DNA from: Niastella yeongjuensis
GTDB lineage: Bacteria; Bacteroidota; Bacteroidia; Chitinophagales; Chitinophagaceae
Direction of reading: 5' to 3'
Assembly (NCBI RefSeq): GCF_900110245.1
Contig: NZ_FOCZ01000002.1
Location: forward strand, 868,001-932,000
DNA: 64,000 nucleotides
Positions 17,505-26,996 of the stretch are shown piece after piece. Position 1 is the first letter of the stretch. Each line of letters begins with the position of its first letter. Position numbers and translations under genes: made by a program. The notes beneath the pieces are model-generated. The model saw only the letters and a list, made by a program, of their open reading frames with translations. It made no database searches and was not told the origin of the DNA.

Positions 17505-17798
17505 TTATTTATTACCTACAATGACAACGCCTTTCTGTAATAAAGAGCGGCCGTCTTCCTGTTGGGTGTAAACGATGGGTTTTATAACATCCAGTACGTG
17601 TAGTTTACCGGTTGCTTCACCGGTGATGCTGGCTTCCAGATCGGTACGGGCCTCATTATAAGGTTCTCCCAGTGGATTGAGCAACATGAATCCGGCCTCT
17701 TCCAGAACGTTTTTCATCCGGTCTATATTACGAACAATGCCGGTGGATGGCTGTCCTGTGGATAGTTTTTTTTCCAGTTCAAATACAAGGTTGGCCAT
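17505..17798 (-). CDS. GrpE head-domain-only protein (putative nucleotide exchange factor)
   Basis: 97 residues from ATG 17798 (ATG 17822 would add eight). The sequence matches the beta-sheet head of GrpE: a short helix RNIDRMKNVLEEAGF, then LNPLGEPYNEARTDLEAS corresponding to GrpE's GEPFDP..HEA segment, then VIKPIVYTQQEDGRSLLQKGVVIVG corresponding to the final G-Y..GR.L..A.V.V strands. The long N-terminal coiled coil of normal GrpE (about 190 residues) is absent. Its position directly before the Hsp70-like gene supports a role as exchange factor for that chaperone. The assignment is from pattern only, without alignment scores. Confidence 0.75.
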   Translation of the reverse strand: MANLVFELEKKLSTGQPSTGIVRNIDRMKNVLEEAGFMLLNPLGEPYNEARTDLEASITGEATGKLHVLDVIKPIVYTQQEDGRSLLQKGVVIVGNK

Positions 17799-18052
17799 TT
17801 TTATCCATAGGTGTTGGGGCATGATAGGGTACTATTTGCGTACAATATAGAAGGCCGTTTTCAAAACTCAAAACTTTTCTGCCTGCGCTGGCATGATTTT
17901 TTATATCACATGCCCCTGTTAAAATAGCAGGCTGATAACACGGATAGTTGCAAGTATGGGTTATCTTTAAATCCTGGAATAACGGAGCTGCCACCTTATA
18001 CGATTGTTCCAATCCCCGCCTGATTTTTTAGCAGAAAAATAAACAGTTACAT

Positions 18053-21000
18053 ATGGACTTTGCCATGGGAACCAAGTTTCTTCCTAAAAATTTTGTCGCC
18101 GGCGGTGTAATGGCTAAACTCATCAGTGAGTTTGACTGGTCAACAACGCCGATCGGTTCACCTGACACCTGGTCAGAAAGCCTCAAGAACCTGGTAAACA
18201 TGATGCTGGTGAATCGTTTTCCCATGCTGCTTTGGTGGGGCGAACACTATGTTCAGATCTATAACGATCCATACATTCCGGTACTGGGGTTAAAACATCC
18301 TTCTCCGGGGCTTGGCCGGCCGGGTTACGAATGCTGGGATGAGATCTGGAATGTGATCGGCCCATTGATAGATACGCCGTTCAAAGGGGGAGCTGCATCA
18401 TGGATGGATGATATCCTGCTAAAAGTTAACCGCAATAATTTTGAAGAAGAGACCCACTTTACCATAGCGTATAGTCCCGTGCCTGATGCCACTGCACCCA
18501 ATGGTATTGGTGGTGTATTGGCTACAGTTAATGAAATTACCGAAGAGATTATTGGCAAGCGGCAAATGGAAATACTGCGAAAATTAGGGAAAAATATTTC
18601 CTCTGCTTCTTCGGTAGCCGAGGTATATATACAGGCGGCTATGGTACTAGCAGAAAACCCTTTCGATATCCCCTTTGCATTTATACACCGGATCGACTCC
18701 AATTCAAAAGCCTGGTTGGAAGCGGTGGCCGGGATTGAGATGGGGCATCCGGAATTACCAAATGAAATGGATCTCACCCGTGAGAATACTGAATGGAACG
18801 ATTGGGTCAGGTCTGCAGGTGAGCGTATTGTGGTCTTAGGTGATAATGATCAGATCAGGATTCAGGTTCCTACCGGTGCCTGGGATGCTGCACCCACGCA
18901 GTTTGCCTACCTGCCCATCACGGAAGCTAAACGGGGTGCACCTATTGGCATGGTAACATTGGCATTGAATCCCTTTCGAAAGTTTGATGAATCGTACAGC
19001 AATTTTGTACAGCTGATAGCAGATCAGATCTCTTCAGGCGTCACAAACAGACTGGCCTATGAAAAGGAAAAACAAAGAGCCGAAGCGCTGGCAGAACTGG
19101 ACAAAGCAAAGACCGCTTTCTTCGGGAATGTAAGCCATGAATTTCGAACACCACTAACTCTTATGCTGGGACCGCTCGATGAGCTACTGGTACAAAAGCA
19201 AACGCAGGTAGTAGCAGAACGCGATGTGATTGCCCTGATACAACGGAACGGCCTTCGCCTGCAGAAACTCGTTAACACCTTACTCGACTTTTCAAGGATT
19301 GAAGCCGGGCGCATGCAGATGGTCTTCAAACCCATAGATATTTCTAAAATAACATCCGACATCGCGAGCAATTTCACTTCGGCTATATCGAACGCAGGGC
19401 TTGAATTTGAAATTGATTGCCCAAAGTTGCCTGAACCCATTTACCTGGACGAAGAGATGTGGGAAAAAATAGTACTGAACCTGCTGTCCAATGCATTCAA
19501 GTTTACTTTCGATGGAAAGATCAGGGTTCAGCTCCGCATGCTTCCTGGTGTTGCAGAATTAAGGATTGAGGATACAGGAATTGGAATTTCGAAAGAAGAT
19601 CAGTCAAAGATCTTTGAACGGTTTCATCGGGTATACCAGGCTCGGTCACGGTCATTTGAAGGAAGTGGAATAGGATTGGCATTGGTAGGTGAATTGATAA
19701 AATTACATGGTGGAAGTATTGGAGTAGAAAGTGAACCCGATGTGGGAACGGCATTTATTGTGAGGCTTCCCCGCGGCAGGGCGCATCTGCCTGCAGAACA
19801 GATACAATATAGGTCAGGAGAACAATTGTCAACCGCAATAAAAGCAAACGTATTTCTGGAAGAAGCAATGCGATGGTTCCCCGATGATGTGCGGGAACAC
19901 ACCACTGCAGACCAGGAAATAAAAGAACAGGCTTCCCATAAACCTTCAATCATCCTGGCCGACGACAACGCCGACATGCGCGAATACATTAAAGGGGTGC
20001 TTGTTGAATATTGTAATGTGTATGCAGTGGTAAATGGAAAACAAGCATATGAACTGGCTAAAGCAATAAAGCCTGATCTGGTTTTGTCTGACATTATGAT
20101 GCCGGAGATAGATGGGTTGGAGTTACTGGAATTATTGCGGCAGGACCTTTCACTTAAAACGACACCCGTTATTTTGCTCTCTGCACGCGCGGGCGAAGAA
20201 GCAAAGATCGAGGGTTTTCATGCCGGTGCCGATGATTACCTCACCAAACCCTTTACCAGAAATGAACTGATAGCAAGAGTGAATTCCAATATTCAACTCT
20301 CGAATATCAGAAAGGAAATGGAAGAAGCCATCCGGAAAAGCGAAGCCCGGCTGCGGGCACTGGTTATTGCTACTTCTGATGTGATCTATAGAATGAGCCC
20401 AGACTGGACAGTTATGCGGCAACTGGATGGAAGAAACTTTTTGCAGGATACCGGAGAACCAATTTCCAACTGGCAGGATAAGTACATTCACCCAAAAGAT
20501 CAGGCCAGGGTTTGGGGCGTAATACAGGAGGCTATAAAGACAAAATCTGTATTTCAACTGGAACACCAGGTCATTCAGGCTGATGGGACTTTAGGCTGGA
20601 CGTTGTCGAGAGCGGTTCCTATTCTCGACAGGCAGGGTGAGATCATAGAATGGTTTGGGGCTGCCAGTGATGTTTCTGTAAGAAAGCTGTATGAAACCGA
20701 ACTGGAACGCCGGGTTGAAAACCGTACAAGGGAATTGAATGAAGTGAACTCCGCTTTGAAGATCTCAAACGACGATCTGTTACAGTTTGCACACGTGGCC
20801 AGCCATGACCTGAAAGAACCAGTGCGAAAAATAAAGACATTCACTAATCGCCTGATTGATGATTCAGATATGTTGACGTCGGAGAAAGGAAGATCTTATT
20901 TAAACAAAATAATGACCTCCGCCGAACGGATGTCGACCATGATCGATGGAGTGCTTATGTATTCCTCATTAAATGGGACCAACGTTGAATTGGAAAGTGT

Positions 21001-21469
21001 AGACCTGAACGTCATTCTGGAAGATATAAAGGTAGACCTGGAGTTGTTGGTTCAGCAAAAAGGCGGCACCCTGAAATATCCAGCTATGCCAGCGGTTGTT
21101 GGTGGGCGGTTGTTGGTGTATCAGTTATTTTATAACCTTATCAGCAACTCGTTAAAGTTCGCCCATCCTGACAGACAGCCGGTAATTGAGATCAATTGGC
21201 AGCTTAAACAAAAAGACAATAATCAATACTATCAGATCACGCTTACTGATAATGGGATTGGCTTTGACCCGGCATATAATGAGTTGATTTTCGACATGTT
21301 CTTGCGCCTGAATACAAAAGACCGCTTTGATGGAACAGGATTGGGGCTTTCACTATGTAGAAAGATCGTTGAGCGGCATGGCGGCTCCATACACGCTGAT
21401 GGCAAGAAGGGAGAAGGCGTTACCTTTACCATTGAATTTCCTGTAATTGATCTCAAAAAAAAGATTTAA
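18053..21469 (+). CDS. hybrid sensor histidine kinase with two kinase cores
   Basis: 1138 residues, no membrane segment, so a cytosolic sensor. Order: an N-terminal PAS-like region (WSTTPIGSPDTWS ... FPMLLWWGEHYVQIYNDPYIPVLG), a GAF domain (about 190-340), HisKA with His362 in SHEFRTPL, HATPase (N box NLLSNAFKF, G boxes DTGIGI and GSGIGLALV), a receiver domain (acidic ADDNADMREY, phospho-acceptor Asp680 in LSDIMMPEIDG, Lys in LTKPF), a PAS domain (about 770-875), then a second HisKA with His918 in ASHDLKEP and a second HATPase (NLISNSLKF, DNGIGF, GTGLGLSLC). It overlaps the following response regulator by one base, so the phosphate may pass to it. Confidence 0.93.
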   Translation: MDFAMGTKFLPKNFVAGGVMAKLISEFDWSTTPIGSPDTWSESLKNLVNMMLVNRFPMLLWWGEHYVQIYNDPYIPVLGLKHPSPGLGRPGYECWDEIWNVIGPLIDTPFKGGAASWMDDILLKVNRNNFEEETHFTIAYSPVPDATAPNGIGGVLATVNEITEEIIGKRQMEILRKLGKNISSASSVAEVYIQAAMVLAENPFDIPFAFIHRIDSNSKAWLEAVAGIEMGHPELPNEMDLTRENTEWNDWVRSAGERIVVLGDNDQIRIQVPTGAWDAAPTQFAYLPITEAKRGAPIGMVTLALNPFRKFDESYSNFVQLIADQISSGVTNRLAYEKEKQRAEALAELDKAKTAFFGNVSHEFRTPLTLMLGPLDELLVQKQTQVVAERDVIALIQRNGLRLQKLVNTLLDFSRIEAGRMQMVFKPIDISKITSDIASNFTSAISNAGLEFEIDCPKLPEPIYLDEEMWEKIVLNLLSNAFKFTFDGKIRVQLRMLPGVAELRIEDTGIGISKEDQSKIFERFHRVYQARSRSFEGSGIGLALVGELIKLHGGSIGVESEPDVGTAFIVRLPRGRAHLPAEQIQYRSGEQLSTAIKANVFLEEAMRWFPDDVREHTTADQEIKEQASHKPSIILADDNADMREYIKGVLVEYCNVYAVVNGKQAYELAKAIKPDLVLSDIMMPEIDGLELLELLRQDLSLKTTPVILLSARAGEEAKIEGFHAGADDYLTKPFTRNELIARVNSNIQLSNIRKEMEEAIRKSEARLRALVIATSDVIYRMSPDWTVMRQLDGRNFLQDTGEPISNWQDKYIHPKDQARVWGVIQEAIKTKSVFQLEHQVIQADGTLGWTLSRAVPILDRQGEIIEWFGAASDVSVRKLYETELERRVENRTRELNEVNSALKISNDDLLQFAHVASHDLKEPVRKIKTFTNRLIDDSDMLTSEKGRSYLNKIMTSAERMSTMIDGVLMYSSLNGTNVELESVDLNVILEDIKVDLELLVQQKGGTLKYPAMPAVVGGRLLVYQLFYNLISNSLKFAHPDRQPVIEINWQLKQKDNNQYYQITLTDNGIGFDPAYNELIFDMFLRLNTKDRFDGTGLGLSLCRKIVERHGGSIHADGKKGEGVTFTIEFPVIDLKKKI

Positions 21470-21846
21470 TGAAGTTAATGTTAGGCGACGATGATATTGA
21501 TGATATCGAATTGTTTCATGAGGCGGTGAAAGAGGTGAGGCCGGATGCCGAGTTGATCGTTTCGTACAACGGACGGCAAGTACTCTCAAAACTACAAACG
21601 GAAACTCCGGCTGTTATTTTCCTGGATATCAATATGCCTGAAATGAATGGCTGGGAATGCCTTAAATATTTAAAAGATGATATTGCATTGAAAGACATCC
21701 CGGTTGTTATGTATACAACCTCTTCCTCGAAACGCGATATCGACATTGCCCGGAATCTTGGAGCCTTCAAACTGGTAACAAAACCAGACCGCTTTCAGGA
21801 CTTGCTGAAAATTATCTCGGGCATCCTGGGGGAAATTGACAATTAA
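21469..21846 (+). CDS. single-domain response regulator
   Basis: 125 residues, receiver domain only: acidic pocket GDDDIDDIEL, Asp53 in VIFLDINMPEMNG, Thr/Ser in VVMYTTSSS and Lys in LVTKPDRF. The WECLKYLKDD pattern is that of Rcp1-type receivers paired with phytochrome-like or hybrid kinases. Its ATG overlaps the kinase stop codon (TAATG), implying coupled translation and a stand-alone phosphorelay partner; no output domain is present. Confidence 0.93.
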   Translation: MKLMLGDDDIDDIELFHEAVKEVRPDAELIVSYNGRQVLSKLQTETPAVIFLDINMPEMNGWECLKYLKDDIALKDIPVVMYTTSSSKRDIDIARNLGAFKLVTKPDRFQDLLKIISGILGEIDN

Positions 21847-21951
21847 CCCCGTGGAAGTGCCTGATATGCGATTTATCCACCAAATGCTGCGAAAAGTAGG
21901 ATAATTCAACTGTTTCATTGGGTAATTTTGTGTCATAGTAATCTGAAGGGG

Positions 21952-22824
21952 ATGAAAAGCACAATACCTATCTGGCAAATAAAAGAAAATATATCCGGTG
22001 TACGGATTGACCCGTTCACCGAAACTTATATTTCTACTGCATTGAATGATGCCAGTAAACTACACCGCAACGACCATTTCATATGTTTGTTATTAACATC
22101 GGGCGGGGGCGAACTGGTAGTTGACTTTAAGAAGGTGCCCGTTGCTAAGGAAACGCTTGTTTTCCTGATTCCAGGACAGATTCAGCGGGCCGTTATGTTT
22201 AATGAAGGCAGTAAAGGTTGGATATTATTTTTGGATGATAAGCTGGTTGACGAACATGCCAGGTTAATGATAGAAGACTCATTGCATAAGGGCCCGCTTT
22301 TATCGCTATCAAAATCGGATCTTAATTGGTATATCCGGTATTTTGAACTGCTGTATCAAACCTACCAGGATAATACGTTGGGATCGCTTCATAAATTAGC
22401 CGTCAATGCATTGGCAGCACCCTGTATTTATAAGATCGCATCTGCCTTTCAGGCAAGTACGGAATCGTTATCGGGGCAACACTCCCGCAGAAGCGTTGAA
22501 CTTACAAAGAGATTTAAACAATTGGTAAGAAAGCATTACCGGGAACTGAAGAAGTCAGGCGATTATGCAGATCTGATGAACTTCTCGGTAAGCTACCTGA
22601 ACGATACGATAAAAGCCGTTACCGGGTTTACCGCAACCCATTATATTCAGCAGGAAATGCTTAGGGAGGCGCAACGATTGCTCTGTTATACTGACTTTAG
22701 CATAAAAGAGATTGCCAGCTATCTGGGTTATGATGATCCCAAATATTTCAACCGGATGTTCACCGCGCTGGCTGATGTTTCACCAGGCCGTTTCCGCAGT
22801 GATTTCAAATCTACTAAACCATAG
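21952..22824 (+). CDS. AraC-family transcriptional regulator
   Basis: 290 residues from ATG 21952, preceded by AAGGGG. A cupin-like N-terminal domain (about 1-160) is followed by a linker and a C-terminal double HTH (DYADLMNFSVSYLNDTIKAVTG; IKEIASYLGYDDPKYFNRMFTALADVSPGRFR). The first helix pair has the Bacteroidota-type SVSYLNDTIK spacing. It lies 113 bases upstream of, and codirectional with, the efflux operon, which it probably regulates. Confidence 0.9.
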   Translation: MKSTIPIWQIKENISGVRIDPFTETYISTALNDASKLHRNDHFICLLLTSGGGELVVDFKKVPVAKETLVFLIPGQIQRAVMFNEGSKGWILFLDDKLVDEHARLMIEDSLHKGPLLSLSKSDLNWYIRYFELLYQTYQDNTLGSLHKLAVNALAAPCIYKIASAFQASTESLSGQHSRRSVELTKRFKQLVRKHYRELKKSGDYADLMNFSVSYLNDTIKAVTGFTATHYIQQEMLREAQRLLCYTDFSIKEIASYLGYDDPKYFNRMFTALADVSPGRFRSDFKSTKP

Positions 22825-22841
22825 CACACTTTTATTGATGT

Positions 22842-22900
22842 GCCAGTAATGCAGGTTTACTGGTAACAGGTACATGCTGTTGAATAACAGCGTACAGGAT
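22842..22900. promoter_or_regulatory. inverted repeats before the efflux operon
   Basis: CCAGTA-N9-TACTGG and a nearby CTGTTGAATAACAG palindrome lie between the AraC gene and the TolC gene. They are candidate operator sites; the assignment rests on symmetry and position only. Confidence 0.3.
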
Positions 22901-22937
22901 GCTTTTTGCCATCAGGTATTATAAACTAATGCAGATA

Positions 22938-24284
22938 ATGAAAATATACCCTTTTAAAAGCATTGGAAAGCGGGGCCTTTATTGCCTGTTTCTCAGTGCA
23001 TCGGTTGGTAGTGTCAACGCACAAAATGACGACAATGCTACTATGAGACTGTCCTTGAATGAGGCCATCCGGTATGCAAAAGAATCGAATAAACTGGTTG
23101 GGGTTTTGAAGACGGAGGAAAAAGCCACACAGGCAGATCTGGAGGATGCCAAAATGGGTGCTTTCCCCCGTATTACCAGCAATGCATCCTATCAACGTTA
23201 TACTAAGGTAACCTTGTATCATGATGTGCTCGGCGAATCGCATTCAATCCCCAAACCACCAAGCTACAATGCCGGTGGTTTGAATGTAGAAGCGGCTTTT
23301 AATTTATATGCGGGTGGCAGACAACGATACGCAGTAACGGATCAAAAGTACAAAGGCGAGCTGGCATGCATAAATACAAATGAACAGGAAGCAAACATTG
23401 GGTTGCAGGTGGCTCTGCAATACCTGGATATGATCAGGATCTACTTTCAGGAACGTCTCATAAAGGATCAGATAACCAGGGCGGAATCAAGATTGAAGAA
23501 TATCAACGCCTTTTACACCAATGGTAAAGTAACTAAAAGTGATTTGCTAAGGGCCGAGGTGGTATTGTCCAATGTTCATTTGGGTGAAACTTCAAACCGG
23601 AACGATTACGGGATCAGCAATCAGCGGCTGAATACATTATTGAACCTGAATGAGTCGGTAAAGATCATTCCGGTAGATACCACCTCGTTAGGCCTGCCTG
23701 ACAGCGTAACGTTTGCAAGTTTATTGAAAGAATACCCGGGTACGTATGCGATCTTAAAAGCGCAGAAGAATATCGAGATACAGGAGAACAGGGTCGCACT
23801 GGCCAAATCGGCTAACCTGCCAACTATTGCCTTATTCGGCGGCTACGGGTTTAACTATCCAAACACCCTTGTTTTTCCACCGGTGGCGCAAACTTTCGCT
23901 GTTGGCCTCATTGGCGTGAGGCTCTCTTATGATATCTCCTCGTTGTACCAGAATAAAAATAAGGTAAGGTCAGCCACCATACGGGCCGCAGAACTGAAAC
24001 AGCAGAAAGACTGGATCCAGGATAACGTGGCGCAGGAAGTAAGGGCTTTGGCAGTTAAATATAATGAGGCTGTTGAACGAATGCTGGTTGTGAAAAAGAC
24101 TATCGAACAAACTGAGGTGAATTATGATATACAAAATACCAAATACGCCAACCAGTTGAGTTTGTTGACCGATCTGCTGGATGCTGATAACCTTTACCAG
24201 GAGTCGAGGTACAATTATATACAGGCTAATATAGCGGCCTTGTCAATCTACTATCGTTTACTTTTTATAACCGGAAAACTTTAA
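22938..24284 (+). CDS. TolC-family outer membrane efflux protein
   Basis: 448 residues from ATG 22938 (ATG 22929 is an alternative), starting with a signal peptide ending SVNAQ. Two internally repeated TolC/OEP halves follow: long helices such as AIRYAKESNKLVGVLKTEEKATQADLEDAKMGAFPRI, then the second-half counterpart LKEYPGTYAILKAQKNIEIQENRVALAKSANLPTIALFGGYG. Such proteins trimerise into the outer-membrane and periplasmic tunnel. First gene of a three-gene export operon; 13 bases separate it from the HlyD gene. Confidence 0.93.
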   Translation: MKIYPFKSIGKRGLYCLFLSASVGSVNAQNDDNATMRLSLNEAIRYAKESNKLVGVLKTEEKATQADLEDAKMGAFPRITSNASYQRYTKVTLYHDVLGESHSIPKPPSYNAGGLNVEAAFNLYAGGRQRYAVTDQKYKGELACINTNEQEANIGLQVALQYLDMIRIYFQERLIKDQITRAESRLKNINAFYTNGKVTKSDLLRAEVVLSNVHLGETSNRNDYGISNQRLNTLLNLNESVKIIPVDTTSLGLPDSVTFASLLKEYPGTYAILKAQKNIEIQENRVALAKSANLPTIALFGGYGFNYPNTLVFPPVAQTFAVGLIGVRLSYDISSLYQNKNKVRSATIRAAELKQQKDWIQDNVAQEVRALAVKYNEAVERMLVVKKTIEQTEVNYDIQNTKYANQLSLLTDLLDADNLYQESRYNYIQANIAALSIYYRLLFITGKL

Positions 24285-24297
24285 AGAATAAATAGAA

Positions 24298-25347
24298 ATG
24301 GAAGCAAAAAAAAGTAATGGAAAGAGCCTCATGAATAAGTTCACCATATGGGTCGCGGTTTTGGTTGTAGTGACCGCGCTTGTTTACTTTATTGGATATA
24401 TTTTACGGGCAGGTGTATATGAAGACACGAATGACGCGCAGGTGGAGTGCTTTATCAATCCTGTTTCGGCGCGGGCTGGCGGTTTTATAAAGAACGTGTT
24501 GTTCAATGAACACCAGCAGGTGAAACAGGGAGATACACTGGTAGTGCTGGATGACAGGGAGTATCTACAGCGGGTCAGGGAGGCTGAGGCCATGCTGGAA
24601 GATACCAGGGCACAACAGGAAATACTGGATGCCAGTATCCAATCGGTTCAGACTTCTACCCTGATAAACAAAGACCAGATCACTGCTGCGCGGGCAAGGC
24701 TTTGGCAACAGGAGCAGGATGTAAAAAGATTCAGAAACCTGTTGGACAAAGAAGCCGTGACCTTATCGGACTTCGAGCTGGTACAAACAAAATACGATGT
24801 GTCAAAAAGCGATTACAGCGCAGCTATAAACGGTTTGAAAACGGGCGATAGCAAAGTGCGTGAATTGCAGGCTAAATACAATTCGCTTTTGGCGGCACGT
24901 AAACGGGCCGAAGCATTGCTGGGGCTGGCAAGACTTAACTTGAGTTACACGGTCATAACTTCTCCCTATAGTGGATATACAGGAAGGAAAACCATTCTTG
25001 AAGGCCAGCAGGTACAGGCAGGACAGCCATTGGTATCGGTGGTCAATACAAACGATAAATGGGTGATCGCGAATTTTAAAGAAACCCAGGTGCACGGCAT
25101 GTATATAAGCCAGCCGGTACAAATTGAAGCAGATGCGATCCCTGGTAAAATCTTTAATGGAAAAATTGAGGCCATCTCTGCTTCTACCGGTTCCAGGTTC
25201 TCCTTATTGCCCGCAGATAATTCCACCGGTAATTTTGTAAAGATCATTCAACGGGTGCCGGTTAAAATAGTCTTCAATGATCGGGACGTGGAGGAACTTA
25301 AAGCCGGAATGAATGTAAATGTTAAAGTAAGGAAAGCTACAAAATAA
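24298..25347 (+). CDS. HlyD/EmrA-family membrane fusion protein
   Basis: 349 residues: an N-terminal membrane anchor (FTIWVAVLVVVTALVYFIGYIL), lipoyl/barrel-sandwich halves (GGFIKNVLFNEHQQVKQGDTLVVLDD and the later SPYSGYTGRKTILEGQQVQAGQPLVSVV), a central helical hairpin (about 85-195) and a beta-barrel with WVIANFKETQVHGM. This is the EmrA layout linking an MFS pump to a TolC channel. Encoded between them with gaps of 13 and 6 bases. Confidence 0.94.
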   Translation: MEAKKSNGKSLMNKFTIWVAVLVVVTALVYFIGYILRAGVYEDTNDAQVECFINPVSARAGGFIKNVLFNEHQQVKQGDTLVVLDDREYLQRVREAEAMLEDTRAQQEILDASIQSVQTSTLINKDQITAARARLWQQEQDVKRFRNLLDKEAVTLSDFELVQTKYDVSKSDYSAAINGLKTGDSKVRELQAKYNSLLAARKRAEALLGLARLNLSYTVITSPYSGYTGRKTILEGQQVQAGQPLVSVVNTNDKWVIANFKETQVHGMYISQPVQIEADAIPGKIFNGKIEAISASTGSRFSLLPADNSTGNFVKIIQRVPVKIVFNDRDVEELKAGMNVNVKVRKATK

Positions 25348-25353
25348 ACCAGC

Positions 25354-26943
25354 ATGGAGCAGTCGATCTATATTAACAACCTGGTGGGCAGGCATGTAGG
25401 CCTTGTAAGGATTTCGCTGATCCTGATATTGTTTGCGTCAGTGGCCCAGTTCGCTTCTTTCGGGCTTATACAGGCCCATGTGGTTTCATTTTATGGCGCA
25501 CAGCAGGAGGATGTTTCGTTTGCTTTACAGATCGCCTATGTGGGAATTATTACAACCCTGCCCATACAATTCAGGCTGCAAAGATATTTTAATACCCGGA
25601 GTTATCTTTTGACAGCACTTTTAACGGGCATTCTTTTGAATATGGGGTGCCTGTTCATTCACGATCTCGTGCTCTTTTCAATATTACGTTTTTTAATAGG
25701 GGTAGTTACGTGTATTGTGGCCGGCTGCATACTGATAGTCATTTTTACTACATTTTCAGCATCGAATAGAATGCTTGCCGGCGTATCCCTGTTTTTTTCA
25801 TTGATCCTTACCTGTGGCGTGTTGATTGGTATTGGCGCCTCCTGGGTCGTGTTAAGAACAAACTGGACCGCAGTATATTATGGTTTGATTGGCCTTCAGG
25901 TAATGGCTATACTGCTCTGTATCTGTCTATTCAAGCCCCGGCAAACCACAAAAGCCTACCCTTTATACCAGATCGATTGGCCCGGTGGTGCTTTGTTTAT
26001 GTTTGCCGCTGCTGCCATGTTATTCGTAATGATCTATGGACCTAAACGGTACTGGTTTGCAGATGCAACCATTAGAAACACAACGATCTTTGCGGTCGTT
26101 GCTACAACACTTTTCCTTTTCAGACAAGCCTCTCTCAAAAGGCCCCTGATAGATCTGAGCGTGTTTAAGGTTGGTAAATTTATTTTTGCAATTTTTCTCA
26201 TGCTGTTGTTCTGGGGAATTAAAGACAGTATAAATCTTATATATGGATACGCCGCTTCAGTGCTTGGCTGGAGTTCGGCAGACGTGGTGAACTCGGGTTT
26301 ATATAACATTGCCGGAGTAATTATTGCGACGATCATTGCTGTAAAGATGATTATGGTAAACAAGCAACATTTACCCAAACTATTGTTGGTTGGTTTTGGT
26401 GTAATGTCCTTTTATCATATCTGGGTCTATACGCATCTTACGCCTGATCTGTCATTTGCCGACCTTTGTATGCCCATCTTTTTACATGGCTTTGCCTGCG
26501 GACTATTGTTTGTTCCGGTAAGTGTATTTTGTATAGGATCTGTGCCTCAGAGCACCGGTATGACTGGCATTGTTGTTTGTACCTATACCCGCTTTATAGC
26601 CACGCTCAATTCCATTGCCGGGTTTTATACGTTGCAGTTAAATTATAACCAGCTGTTCAAAGATAGTTTTTTGAGCAAGCTGATTCCCGAAGAGGGTACT
26701 GTTACGCAGCGCCAGGAATTATATAAAGGTCTGTTTGTATCAAAAGGATATACCACCGGTGAAGCGATGGGTATTTCAAACATGCTGCTGGCGAAATCTC
26801 TGGGTATTCAAAGTCAGTTATTAACGCTTAGGGTGATATTTTTGATTGGTACCGTATTGATGGCTATTGTCTTCGTTATCTTATTAGGTTTTGCAGTTAT
26901 AAATAAGATAAAGGCAGCCAGGTTAAACAGTGTGACCAATTAA
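25354..26943 (+). CDS. MFS transporter, DHA2-like (14 membrane segments)
   Basis: 529 residues, very hydrophobic, with about 14 predicted helices; no signal peptide. Motif C-like and motif A-like regions are weak, but length, topology and operon position with TolC and HlyD/EmrA genes match the DHA2/EmrB drug:H+ antiporter group. The three proteins would form a tripartite pump spanning both membranes. Substrate unknown. Followed by a perfect stem terminator. Confidence 0.9.
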   Translation: MEQSIYINNLVGRHVGLVRISLILILFASVAQFASFGLIQAHVVSFYGAQQEDVSFALQIAYVGIITTLPIQFRLQRYFNTRSYLLTALLTGILLNMGCLFIHDLVLFSILRFLIGVVTCIVAGCILIVIFTTFSASNRMLAGVSLFFSLILTCGVLIGIGASWVVLRTNWTAVYYGLIGLQVMAILLCICLFKPRQTTKAYPLYQIDWPGGALFMFAAAAMLFVMIYGPKRYWFADATIRNTTIFAVVATTLFLFRQASLKRPLIDLSVFKVGKFIFAIFLMLLFWGIKDSINLIYGYAASVLGWSSADVVNSGLYNIAGVIIATIIAVKMIMVNKQHLPKLLLVGFGVMSFYHIWVYTHLTPDLSFADLCMPIFLHGFACGLLFVPVSVFCIGSVPQSTGMTGIVVCTYTRFIATLNSIAGFYTLQLNYNQLFKDSFLSKLIPEEGTVTQRQELYKGLFVSKGYTTGEAMGISNMLLAKSLGIQSQLLTLRVIFLIGTVLMAIVFVILLGFAVINKIKAARLNSVTN

Positions 26944-26958
26944 GTCTGAAAAAGAGCA

Positions 26959-26993
26959 GATCCCTCCTGGTGTACCGGAGGGATCTTATTTTT
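26959..26993. terminator. bidirectional terminator
   Basis: GATCCCTCC (26959-26967) pairs perfectly with GGAGGGATC (26977-26985), followed by TTATTTTT. It separates the convergent MFS and AraC genes and belongs to the CCCTCC/GGAGGG family seen several times in this window. Confidence 0.85.
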
Positions 26994-26996
26994 GGA

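Noticed and set aside
17779-18012. Leftward frame upstream of the GrpE-like gene
   Set aside because: Overlaps the GrpE-like start out of frame, has no ribosome site or recognisable features; the 17823-18052 region is more likely a divergent promoter region.
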